Positions 56,894 to 64,000 of a stretch of 64,000 nucleotides of DNA are shown here, in pieces. The notes below the pieces were generated by a model. It made no database searches and had not been told where the DNA came from. It saw only the letters and a program-made list of their open reading frames with translations. The DNA is from Tissierella sp. MB52-C2. GTDB taxonomy: Bacteria > Bacillota > Clostridia > Tissierellales > Tissierellaceae. The stretch is taken from NCBI RefSeq assembly GCF_030931715.1, contig NZ_CP133261.1:2458643-2522642 (forward strand), read 5' to 3'. Both the position numbers and the translations under genes were made by a program. The first letter of the stretch is position 1. Each line of letters opens with the position of its first letter.

Positions 56894-57445
56894 TTAATCA
56901 GAATATAATCCCTTGCTTAATACCACACTCTTATAATTTGTTACATCCCATTTAATAGTTTCTATATATTTATAACCTCTTTTTTTATAATAATCAATTA
57001 AATGATATGCAGTTTCAGCTGTGTCTAGTGCAAGTTCTCTTATATTTTTCATCCTTCTAGCCTCATCTTCTACAATATCCATCATCTTGCTACCAATTCC
57101 ATATTTTTGTAATTCAGGTTCGACGGCAAACTGTCCAATCTTGGCTACGAAGTCCTTACCATACCAGCCACTTCCGCCCGAAATGTCTGCCCCATATAGA
57201 GATATTGTTGAAACTATTTTATTTCTATATATTCCTACATAACATTTATGGGCCTTTTTTATTCTATCTAATGTTATTCTGCAATCCTGCGTAGCTGCCA
57301 CATAATTAAGCCCCATATCAGCTAAAATCTTATAAGACTTATTTAGAAGCTGTGTTAATTCTTCAACTGAATCATCATTTGAAAATAATCGGAACTCTAT
57401 ATGGTCTTTATTATTTAATTCATATGAATGTAAATTTTTTTGCAT
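56894..57445 (-). CDS. GNAT family N-acetyltransferase
   Basis: The 183-residue protein has a single GNAT fold with the acetyl-CoA loop QFAVEPELQKYGIGSKMM and the C-terminal strand (GYKYIETIKWDV). The acceptor is not deducible. GAGAGG stands before its ATG. It is flanked by the duplicate fragment and the nitroreductase gene. Confidence 0.85.
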   Translation of the reverse strand: MQKNLHSYELNNKDHIEFRLFSNDDSVEELTQLLNKSYKILADMGLNYVAATQDCRITLDRIKKAHKCYVGIYRNKIVSTISLYGADISGGSGWYGKDFVAKIGQFAVEPELQKYGIGSKMMDIVEDEARRMKNIRELALDTAETAYHLIDYYKKRGYKYIETIKWDVTNYKSVVLSKGLYSD

Positions 57446-57512
57446 TATTTAACCTCTCTTTGTTTTAGTTTTTTTCTTATTCAAATATATTATTTATAAG
57501 AGGGATAGTACT

Positions 57513-58076
57513 CTAGTAATGTCCTATAACTGACTTATCCTTTGTTCTATGCTTGCGATTAGGTTCATATTCCTGCCAATATACTCTTTTCTCATTAAAT
57601 CGTGTTCTTGCCTCTTTTTCTTCTGCAGGATATCCAACATATACAATACCTAAAGGAGTAACATATTCAGGTATATTCAGTATTTTTTTTAATGGTCTTA
57701 TATTGCTTTCCAAAGGATATATTCCTATCCAAACTGAACCAAGCCCAATGCTTGTGGCTGCGATTAAAATATTTTCTATTGCAGCGCTACAATCCTGCAC
57801 CCACATTTCTTGGGATGGACCTTTAAAGGCTAATTTCATATTTCCACATACAACAATAGCAACAGGTGCATTATATCTAGCAAAAATCAATTTATCTCTT
57901 AATTGAGAAAGTTTTTCATCCTCATCAATAACTATAAACTCCCATGGCTGACAGTTTGCCGTTGTGGGTGCTGCTGTAGCAGCTTTCAACAAGGTTATAA
58001 TCTTATCTTTTTCAACCTTCTTATCTAAATAATGTCTTATACTTCTTCTCCTATAAATCGTTTCGATTACTTCCAC
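57513..58076 (-). CDS. Nitroreductase family FMN protein
   Basis: The 187-residue protein has the family start RRSIRHYLDKKV, the FMN-binding AAPTTANCQPWEFIVI and the GLGSVWIGIYPLE loop. Members reduce nitro compounds, quinones or flavins with NAD(P)H. Start GTG at 58076 with AAAGGGG upstream. It stands alone between two intergenic gaps. Confidence 0.9.
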   Translation of the reverse strand: MEVIETIYRRRSIRHYLDKKVEKDKIITLLKAATAAPTTANCQPWEFIVIDEDEKLSQLRDKLIFARYNAPVAIVVCGNMKLAFKGPSQEMWVQDCSAAIENILIAATSIGLGSVWIGIYPLESNIRPLKKILNIPEYVTPLGIVYVGYPAEEKEARTRFNEKRVYWQEYEPNRKHRTKDKSVIGHY

Positions 58077-58466
58077 TCTAAAACCCCTTTCACCTCAAAG
58101 CATCGGATTTTTTATAAACAATTTTACCTAACACTCATTAACCTATAAATATAGAAACATAACTAATCCTTGAAGTAAATATATTATTATAAAAATGTTT
58201 CCATCTTCTTATCCTTCCATAATAAGCCTTATTTAAAATAACAAACTAATTGGTTTTACTTAATACCACTACATGTACTATTTAAGATTTCTTAATCTTA
58301 TAATAAAACTTATACATAACTATTTATTCTATAAAGTTCGTTAAATTCCTTCTTTTCCAAGTAATATTTTAAAAAAAGTATGTAATCTTTCTTTTGATTA
58401 CATACTTTTTTAATGTGGACTTTCTTTCGATTCCCACATGCCCTATTTATAAAAAATCCACTTCTA
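58077..58466. other. 390-base gap without a gene
   Basis: This AT-rich stretch has no supported open frame. The only clear signal is a terminator at its right end (58371-58411). I see no repeat shared with the rest of the window. Confidence 0.7.
58371..58411. terminator. Bidirectional terminator
   Basis: A 16-base stem, AAAAAAGTATGTAATC against GATTACATACTTTTTT, with an 8-base loop, T-tracts on both strands. It ends the YqfO-like gene on the reverse strand. Confidence 0.88.
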
Positions 58467-58799
58467 TTATTCAAACATATTATTTATAATTGGAATTATA
58501 TTAAATAATGGTTCTTCATATGGATGAATTCTTCTAATGGTTTCAATTGCATTTTTTACATATTCCATTTTACACCTTACTTCAACCTTACATTCCTTAC
58601 CTTCACAAATCTCTCCAACTTGCCCACTATAAGGATTAGTTCCTTCTAATGGTCTCCAATATCCCTTGACATTAGTTATAGACATACAATTATCATAATC
58701 CCCTACTCTACAGGCATTTACTCTATTAAGTTCATCCCTTAACTCTATAATATACTCCTCTGGAATATAGACTTCTATTTTTACTTCCTTTATTTCCAT
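58467..58799 (-). CDS. NIF3/YqfO-insert-like (CutA-like) small protein
   Basis: The 110-residue protein resembles the PII/CutA-like domain inserted in NIF3-family proteins such as YqfO, with the conserved HPYEEP near its end and the strand KVEVRCKMEYVKNAI. Such stand-alone domains occur in Firmicutes; their role, perhaps metal or ligand binding, is unknown. It has a GGAAGGAG site before the ATG and a terminator behind. Confidence 0.78.
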   Translation of the reverse strand: MEIKEVKIEVYIPEEYIIELRDELNRVNACRVGDYDNCMSITNVKGYWRPLEGTNPYSGQVGEICEGKECKVEVRCKMEYVKNAIETIRRIHPYEEPLFNIIPIINNMFE

Positions 58800-58929
58800 A
58801 ATTATATCTACTCCTTCCCTTATTAAGGATAATTTTTATATCTCAATTTGCTACCTAATTTATTTTAGTTCTTTATTGTATAATAAATAATCAAATCATG
58901 CAAACAATATGTCTTATGGAGGTAGTAAT

Positions 58930-59595
58930 ATGATATTTTTTAAAACGGTTTTAGCTTTTTTACTATTATTAATCTTAGCTAGACTGCTTGGCAAAAAACA
59001 AATGAGTCAAATGACCTTTTTCCATTACGTTACGGGAATAACCATTGGTTCCATAGCTGCCGATATAGTTATCACTGATAATGGGTCTATCATAGATGAA
59101 GTCATAGGTTTAGTATTATGGTGCACCTTGACTGCTCTACTATCTTATGGAACTTTAAAGTCTGCAAAGCTTAGATTACTCGTTGATGGACAGCCTACTA
59201 TTTTAATTAGAAATGGGGTATTGCAAAAAAAGTCTCTAAAATCTGCTAGACTAAGTATAGAAGAGCTATCTATGATGCTTAGAGAACGAAATATCTTCTC
59301 CATTCAAGAAGTAGATTATGTTATTTTAGAACCTAATGGCAGATTAAGTGTTCTAAGGAAGCAATCTAATTTAAATTTAACTAGAGCTGACATGGATATT
59401 CCTACCTCTAATCCTAAATACTTACCATTACAGATAATTGTAGATGGTAAAATAATCTATAAAAATTTAAAGTCCATTGGTCTAAGTATTGAATGGTTAG
59501 AAAAAGAACTTGAAGCTCAAAAGATTAATAATATCAGTAAGGTTTTTTATGCCGAGATTCAAAGTGATGGTTCCCTATATATAGCTCCTTGTTAG
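58930..59595 (+). CDS. DUF421 membrane protein (YetF-like)
   Basis: The 221-residue protein has three N-terminal membrane segments with ARLLGKKQMSQMTFFHYVTGITIG in two pieces, the hallmark of YetF/YdfR proteins, and a cytoplasmic beta domain with LRLLVDGQPTILIRNG. YetF family members have been linked to spore germination or spore-membrane properties. The ATG at 58930 has GGAGGT upstream; an earlier ATG at 58909 has none. It converges with the AadA-like gene and overlaps it by 4 bases. Confidence 0.88.
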   Translation: MIFFKTVLAFLLLLILARLLGKKQMSQMTFFHYVTGITIGSIAADIVITDNGSIIDEVIGLVLWCTLTALLSYGTLKSAKLRLLVDGQPTILIRNGVLQKKSLKSARLSIEELSMMLRERNIFSIQEVDYVILEPNGRLSVLRKQSNLNLTRADMDIPTSNPKYLPLQIIVDGKIIYKNLKSIGLSIEWLEKELEAQKINNISKVFYAEIQSDGSLYIAPC

Positions 59596-60341
59596 AGGTG
59601 ATTTCTTATTTCTTTTAACATATGGATGGCATATTCCTCCAATATGGTGTCCATATATTTAAGTTCATCTAATCTCCTAGTATATACACTAACAGCATCT
59701 TCCACAATTCTTCTATATTTTTGTGGTACTATTTCCTTAGCCCAATTTCCAGCCTCTAGCTTTGAGCAAATTATATTCTCCTTTATATAATATAATACCC
59801 TGCATAAATTTAAAGTAATATAAACCTTATTTTCTATTATATCTTTCTCAGCATTTTCTATGTCATTAACAATTGAGTCTATATAATATTCTTTTGGTAC
59901 ATCTGCAAATACTTCTTCAATCTCTTTACCATACAGGCAAATACCTCTGTATATAATGATTGTAAAATGAGCGGCCAAATCTTTGTCTATAAAATTCCCA
60001 CAAATATAATTACTATCAGACAAATATCTATCTCTATGAGAATCTGAATAATGCAATTCAAATGGTGTGGGATATATAAATTCTTTTGTATGCTTTTCTA
60101 GGACAATACTCAACTCTATCCCTTTTCTTGGCAAATTATCTAAAGCTATTATTGATTCAACAATAGCTTTCTTATCTATGATATTTATAGGTTCTCTTAC
60201 TACAACGATTAGATCTATATCACTTTCATTTGTATAGCATCCCATGACTAAGGAACCATGTAAATATATGCCAACAAGATTTTTATCTAATATATTTTTA
60301 TATCTTTCAATTATAATATTTAATATTTCTCTAGGCTCCAT
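59592..60341 (-). CDS. AadA-like nucleotidyltransferase
   Basis: The 249-residue protein has the nucleotidyltransferase motif GS-x10-DxD with Ser30 and Asp41/Asp43, an additional Asp/Glu site in KGIELSIVLEK, and a C-terminal helical domain with LNLCRVLYYIKENIICSK and GNWAKEIVP, as in ANT(9)/AadA-type streptomycin/spectinomycin adenylyltransferases. Substrate specificity cannot be read from this. It may be an intrinsic enzyme rather than an acquired resistance gene: no mobile element is near and base use is like its neighbours. Confidence 0.85.
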   Translation of the reverse strand: MEPREILNIIIERYKNILDKNLVGIYLHGSLVMGCYTNESDIDLIVVVREPINIIDKKAIVESIIALDNLPRKGIELSIVLEKHTKEFIYPTPFELHYSDSHRDRYLSDSNYICGNFIDKDLAAHFTIIIYRGICLYGKEIEEVFADVPKEYYIDSIVNDIENAEKDIIENKVYITLNLCRVLYYIKENIICSKLEAGNWAKEIVPQKYRRIVEDAVSVYTRRLDELKYMDTILEEYAIHMLKEIRNHL

Positions 60342-60530
60342 TTTTTCACCTTACTTATAGTTATATATCTTTTGTAATTCTCAGCAAAACCTTTATTAAG
60401 TTGTTCCAGCATATCCTTTTATTTCCAATGATAACAAATATTTTTAAATAGAACAGCTTATAAATTTAAAATCTATTTGATGTTTTTCGCAGTAGCCACT
60501 AATTTATTATCTTATAGTTCTTAATATATT

Positions 60531-61148
60531 TTAGTATCCTAACTCTTCGTTCATAATAATTACCTTTATTCTTTCACGATCAAATTGCCTTGCAATAACG
60601 ACGAAACTATTACAAATTCGTTGTGGATGTTTACAGTCAATACATCTACCTAATTTGGTGCAAGGAGTTTCTTTATCTAGTCGCTTTGCATCTAATGGTG
60701 CTGCAATCTGTCGTACTCTTTCTATTGCATCATTTATATTTTCTACAATTTTATTTTTACCCACAATAACGATTACTTGTGATGGTCCATATATCATAGG
60801 AGCAACCCTGCTTCCGTTGCCATCAATATTAACTAACTTACCATCAGCGGTTATTGCATTACAGCCAGTGATAAAGTTATCTGCTGAAAAGTTCTTAATA
60901 TATATCTCCTTTTTCTCAATAGAAGTCAATTTTTCAACATGTTTATCATAAAATATATAGTTCCGATTCTTAATAAAATCAAAAACTCCCAGTTGCTCTA
61001 ATGTAACGGAGTCACCACTCCCAATAGTGCTACCTTGTAAAATTAATTTATCTAAAAGTGGAAATAATTCCTCATTATTCTCAAGAAAATACCCCTGCAT
61101 ATTATTACGTTTCAAGTTGTCTAAAGTAGTTTTTATTAATTCCACCAT
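60531..61148 (-). CDS. LUD-domain protein (LutC/YkgG family)
   Basis: The 205-residue protein has GSGDSVTLEQLGV (GS-x-S-V motif), NAITADGKLVNIDGNGSR and a C-terminal cysteine group (CTKLGRCIDC, then C in RICN). LUD proteins of this shape are linked to lactate or carboxylate oxidation but often stand alone in Clostridia. An AAAGGAG site supports the ATG. The partners LutA and LutB are not in the window. Confidence 0.85.
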   Translation of the reverse strand: MVELIKTTLDNLKRNNMQGYFLENNEELFPLLDKLILQGSTIGSGDSVTLEQLGVFDFIKNRNYIFYDKHVEKLTSIEKKEIYIKNFSADNFITGCNAITADGKLVNIDGNGSRVAPMIYGPSQVIVIVGKNKIVENINDAIERVRQIAAPLDAKRLDKETPCTKLGRCIDCKHPQRICNSFVVIARQFDRERIKVIIMNEELGY

Positions 61149-61234
61149 TGCATTCTCCTTTATAAAATATAACTAATCATAGAATGGTCCACCTATACCT
61201 GTTTTTATAATATTTGTATTCTAAATCTAGTTTT

Positions 61235-61684
61235 TCAATTATTATCTTCCAACATGTCTAAATTATTTTCTGCATATACCTCAATATTATTTTTAATTAA
61301 TAGTTCTGCGGCTAAGCCATTTCCTTTTATCAAATTGCCTGAAAATGTTCCATCGTATATAAGTCCACAACCACAGGAAGGACTTTTGGACTTTAATATT
61401 GCTTTTTTGATTCCTATAGCTTTCACAATTGCTAGAGTCTTTTTCGCACCTTCAATAAATTGTTTGGTAAAGTCTTGTCCATCTTCACTAATTACTTTTA
61501 TATCTCCATTCTCATATACAACAATCTCACAACTTGACCTTGGGGTAGATAATCCAGCTAACTGCTCTGGACACACAGGTATTGCCTTTCCTTGATTAAC
61601 CAATTCCACTATGGTTTTATGTTCACTATTTCCTCCATTATATCTACAATTGATTCCTGCTAAACATGAGCTTACTAAATACAT
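61235..61684 (-). CDS. DUF523 protein
   Basis: The 149-residue protein has the complete DUF523 pattern: SSCLAGINCRYNGGN, VCPEQLAGLSTPR and KSKSPSCGCG. The conserved cysteines suggest metal or cluster binding. Its role is unknown. GGAG precedes the ATG. It is transcribed alone. Confidence 0.9.
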   Translation of the reverse strand: MYLVSSCLAGINCRYNGGNSEHKTIVELVNQGKAIPVCPEQLAGLSTPRSSCEIVVYENGDIKVISEDGQDFTKQFIEGAKKTLAIVKAIGIKKAILKSKSPSCGCGLIYDGTFSGNLIKGNGLAAELLIKNNIEVYAENNLDMLEDNN

Positions 61685-61791
61685 ACTTAATATCTCCTTT
61701 TGTCATTTTAGTGATTTACAATTTTTAATTCTAGCTTACCACTAATGTCTCTATTGCGAAGAACTTGGTAACAGAATATATAGATGTCCTC

Positions 61792-62619
61792 TTAATTTAA
61801 ATTACTTATTTTTATTAGTGTATCTTCTATTTGCTCAGTTAGAATTTCAGTATTATCTAATCTGATTAATCTAAAATATAGACTTCTTAATAAATTTTTT
61901 ACATTAATTAATAAATTATCATCTTCTGGATATATCCCTGTCCTTTGTAATTCATTAAAACCCTTTATCCATTCACAAAATTCTTCATTTTTTATTAGTT
62001 TTCTATTGAATATACTTATTATTGCAGTTACTAATCTTTCATCTTCTTCATTAATATATACATAATTATTAATACAAACTTTATCTTTAATTATATCTAA
62101 CATGTATAATAACTCTTCATGTCCTATTTCTGAACAAATAGCTAAATCATCTAGTGCATCTGCAGCATGTGCAACTGAATGTGCCCATCCTTGACCTTTT
62201 ACATATCCCCTTAAATCCTTCTCCTTTATAAAATAATCTACTACTTTTATATAGATCTCTTTGATATCATTTTCCGAAAGAAATTTAAGTTGTCTATTAT
62301 TAATAAGTATTAGCGGTATCAATAAAATAGAAAATGAACGAGTAAATACTGAATCAGTATTTATCTCTCCAATTTTAAAGAATAAATGATTATCATCCAT
62401 ACTAATTGCTAGCAATTCCTTTAATTTATCAGTTGCAATCTCATTATTCATAATCCAATGATACATTACTGAATATATTAATTTATCTCGTAACTCTGCA
62501 TCTGTATTACCTATCTCATGCATCATTTCCATAATAATCTCATTTGTATCTAAACTTGCGGGAATCCTATAATTATCTTCTTTTATCTCTTTCAATATTT
62601 TCTTTAGATTATTTGTCAT
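61792..62619 (-). CDS. DUF2785 protein
   Basis: The 275-residue protein is almost fully helical, with VKGQGWAHSVAHAADALDDL, the conserved core of DUF2785, that contains two histidines. These proteins occur in Firmicutes and their function is unknown. The ATG at 62619 is preferred because GGAG stands 8 bases upstream; a TTG at 62625 is possible. Confidence 0.85.
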   Translation of the reverse strand: MTNNLKKILKEIKEDNYRIPASLDTNEIIMEMMHEIGNTDAELRDKLIYSVMYHWIMNNEIATDKLKELLAISMDDNHLFFKIGEINTDSVFTRSFSILLIPLILINNRQLKFLSENDIKEIYIKVVDYFIKEKDLRGYVKGQGWAHSVAHAADALDDLAICSEIGHEELLYMLDIIKDKVCINNYVYINEEDERLVTAIISIFNRKLIKNEEFCEWIKGFNELQRTGIYPEDDNLLINVKNLLRSLYFRLIRLDNTEILTEQIEDTLIKISNLN

Positions 62620-62720
62620 ATACAAATCTCCTTATTCTACTATTCATTATCATTTTGAATCTTTAATTTCAAAATCTAATAATTTCAGCATATATCCCAT
62701 CACTTAAGATGAAAAATTAT

Positions 62721-63548
62721 TTACTCTAACTGACATCCTTCACAATAATAGATACTCCCTCCCATATAAGATTTCTTAATAATATTTTTGCCACAGACCT
62801 CACATGGCTCTTTCACAGTATTCTTACTTAATTTTGTGATATAACCTCCCGAACATCCAAATAAATCCTTTTCTGTATCTCGTCCACCTTTTGTCACCAT
62901 CTCATTCAAAGTAGATTTAATAGAGTGATATAACTTCTCTATCACTTCAGCTGAAAGTGTTGATATCTTTCTTTTCGGATGAAGTTTTGCATTAAATAAT
63001 ATATCTTGTAATACTCCATTTCCAAGACCTGGTATACGTTGCTCTGTAGCTAAAAGAAATTTTACACTTTTCATCTGTAAATTTTTATCCGATATAATTT
63101 TTTCATAATACTTAAAATCAAATTCTCTAGATAAAGGAGATGGTTTCTCCTTAGCTAATTCATAATATACATTGTCGAATTCTCCATCTTTAAAACACCA
63201 TATTCCGCCATACATTTGAATAGATGCAACAAGTGAAGAACCATCGTCAAACTGTATTAACAATTGATGCTTTGGTGGTAATTTCTGACCTTTATCAAAG
63301 TATCGCAGATTTACTCCATCACCTAATAATAATTTAATGTCACCTAGGCTGATTTCAACCAAACCGGCATATGCACAAGCTTCCTCTATAATCTTACCAT
63401 TTAATTTTGAATTATACTCACTAGGATCGCCATAATACCAAGCAAACTTATGCGGTGATTGATTAGTAATAACATCATTAATTTTTTTGCCTCTTAAAGT
63501 TTCATTTATTTGACATGATAAGGTAATAGCTTCTGGTATTTCAATCAT
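62721..63548 (-). CDS. Fpg/Nei-type DNA glycosylase with atypical N-terminus
   Basis: The 275-residue protein has an MutM/Nei fold: the central QRIPGLGNGVLQDI helix-two-turn-helix and the C-terminal zinc finger with C249, C252, C269 and C272. Classical members begin MPE or MPEL so that Pro2 acts as the nucleophile; here the chain begins MIEIPEA, so a proline-glutamate pair is at residues 5-6 and the mature N-terminus would be Ile or Met. It is likely a DNA-repair relative of endonuclease VIII, perhaps with altered chemistry. GGAGGG precedes the ATG. Confidence 0.85.
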   Translation of the reverse strand: MIEIPEAITLSCQINETLRGKKINDVITNQSPHKFAWYYGDPSEYNSKLNGKIIEEACAYAGLVEISLGDIKLLLGDGVNLRYFDKGQKLPPKHQLLIQFDDGSSLVASIQMYGGIWCFKDGEFDNVYYELAKEKPSPLSREFDFKYYEKIISDKNLQMKSVKFLLATEQRIPGLGNGVLQDILFNAKLHPKRKISTLSAEVIEKLYHSIKSTLNEMVTKGGRDTEKDLFGCSGGYITKLSKNTVKEPCEVCGKNIIKKSYMGGSIYYCEGCQLE

Positions 63549-63624
63549 ACAATTCCCTCCTAATATATAGTTACTTCTTGTCTATTCAACAAATATGGTA
63601 GTCTAATAGTTCTAGTTTATTGAC

Positions 63625-64000
63625 TCACAACATATAGATATTCTCTTCTTCGTTTCTAACATAATTTAATATATAGTCAGCATTTTGGATAGGGCAATAT
63701 TCTTCAATATATTTATCTTCCGATGGAAAATATCGTCTTTCATATTTTAATTTTATATCTTCCGAATTTCCTATATACTTGTCTCTATTTATTACACGAT
63801 TTAATCGTACCTCTTTTGGCACATCTAGATAAATTACGTAATCAAAGTATTCTCTCATCTCTTTCCTTTGTAAAAATACTCCCTCCAATAGTAAAATTGA
63901 ACCTTGAGGTATTTCTATTTGTTCTAAGGTATATATATCATTATCTTTATCATATACTTCAATTTCCTCGTGAATTTCAGTTCCTTCTTTTATCGGCATC
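63625..64000 (-). CDS. Uridine kinase-like protein, partial (N-terminus outside window)
   Basis: The visible 125 codons hold the C-terminal part of a P-loop nucleoside or uridine kinase: GSILLLEGVFLQRKEMREYFDYVIYLD (Walker B-like, in two pieces), RLNRVINRDK and a final helical tail (KYIEEYCPIQNADYI). The P-loop should lie beyond position 64000; family members have about 200 residues. An ATG at 63999 is internal, not a real start. It phosphorylates a nucleoside; the exact substrate is uncertain. Confidence 0.82.
   Translation of the reverse strand, partial: MPIKEGTEIHEEIEVYDKDNDIYTLEQIEIPQGSILLLEGVFLQRKEMREYFDYVIYLDVPKEVRLNRVINRDKYIGNSEDIKLKYERRYFPSEDKYIEEYCPIQNADYILNYVRNEEENIYML

Noticed and set aside
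58077-58466. Unlisted small genes or an RNA gene in the gap
   Set aside because: No open frame with a ribosome site and no conserved structure besides the terminator could be found.
59592-60341. Acquired resistance island with the AadA-like gene
   Set aside because: No integrase, transposase, repeat or base-composition change accompanies the gene.

Overview
The window looks like a chromosomal segment of a low-GC, spore-forming, probably anaerobic Gram-positive bacterium of the Clostridia/Tissierellia type. This rests on AT-rich DNA, strong GGAGG-type ribosome sites, frequent TTG and GTG starts, two small spore-coat-like genes, a T-box leader, a PyrR-type attenuator and a GAAC-N4-GTTC SOS box. 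No phage, insertion sequence, tRNA, rRNA or CRISPR array was found. Most of the window is ordinary core genome.

Layout. 1-2342: ABC permease (cut by the left edge) and its ATPase. 2475-7275: uvrB-uvrA with an SOS box. 7450-9027: lipoprotein. 9024-14188: division/cell-wall-hydrolysis operon ftsE-ftsX-M23 peptidase-ctp-PDZ membrane protein. 14343-16513: 5-formyl-THF cyclo-ligase and an F420-ligase-like protein, separated by repeat element copy A. 16521-22298: LtaS-type synthase, divergent from a glycosyltransferase, two DUF4330 proteins and an O-antigen-ligase-type protein. 22320-25306: Lon-like protease and a PrcB-like protein. 25414-33515: a leftward run with a membrane protein, GNAT, PIG-L deacetylase, GT4-CsaB fusion, TagA, YitT and a split transketolase. 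33639-38287: mazEF-type toxin-antitoxin genes with a structured leader, alr, a lipoprotein, an AcpS-NnrD fusion and a coiled-coil protein. 38397-41653: two half-ABC exporters. 42205-48004: pyr operon (pyrB-I-C-F-K-D-E) with attenuator. 48065-48928: spore-coat-like genes. 48966-49265: repeat element copy B. 49325-52157: metNIQ under a T-box. 52216-64000: an accessory stretch with an M1 peptidase, an SDR/toroid pair with a broken duplicate nearby, GNAT, nitroreductase, YetF, an AadA-like enzyme, LUD, DUF523, DUF2785, an atypical Fpg-like glycosylase and a partial uridine kinase.

How the genes fit together. FtsEX, the coiled-coil M23 hydrolase and the Ctp protease form a likely control module for septal or side-wall cleavage. 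The two glycan loci (18.6-22.3 kb and 28.0-33.5 kb) probably make and pyruvylate a secondary cell-wall polymer. The pyr and met operons are each controlled by RNA attenuation.

The least explained signals are two. The first is a 300-bp inverted-end element present twice in opposite orientation, about 34 kb apart, with paired base changes that keep its hairpins. The second is a tandem pair of about 104-bp structured units in the leader of the mazEF-like genes, behind a strong promoter.
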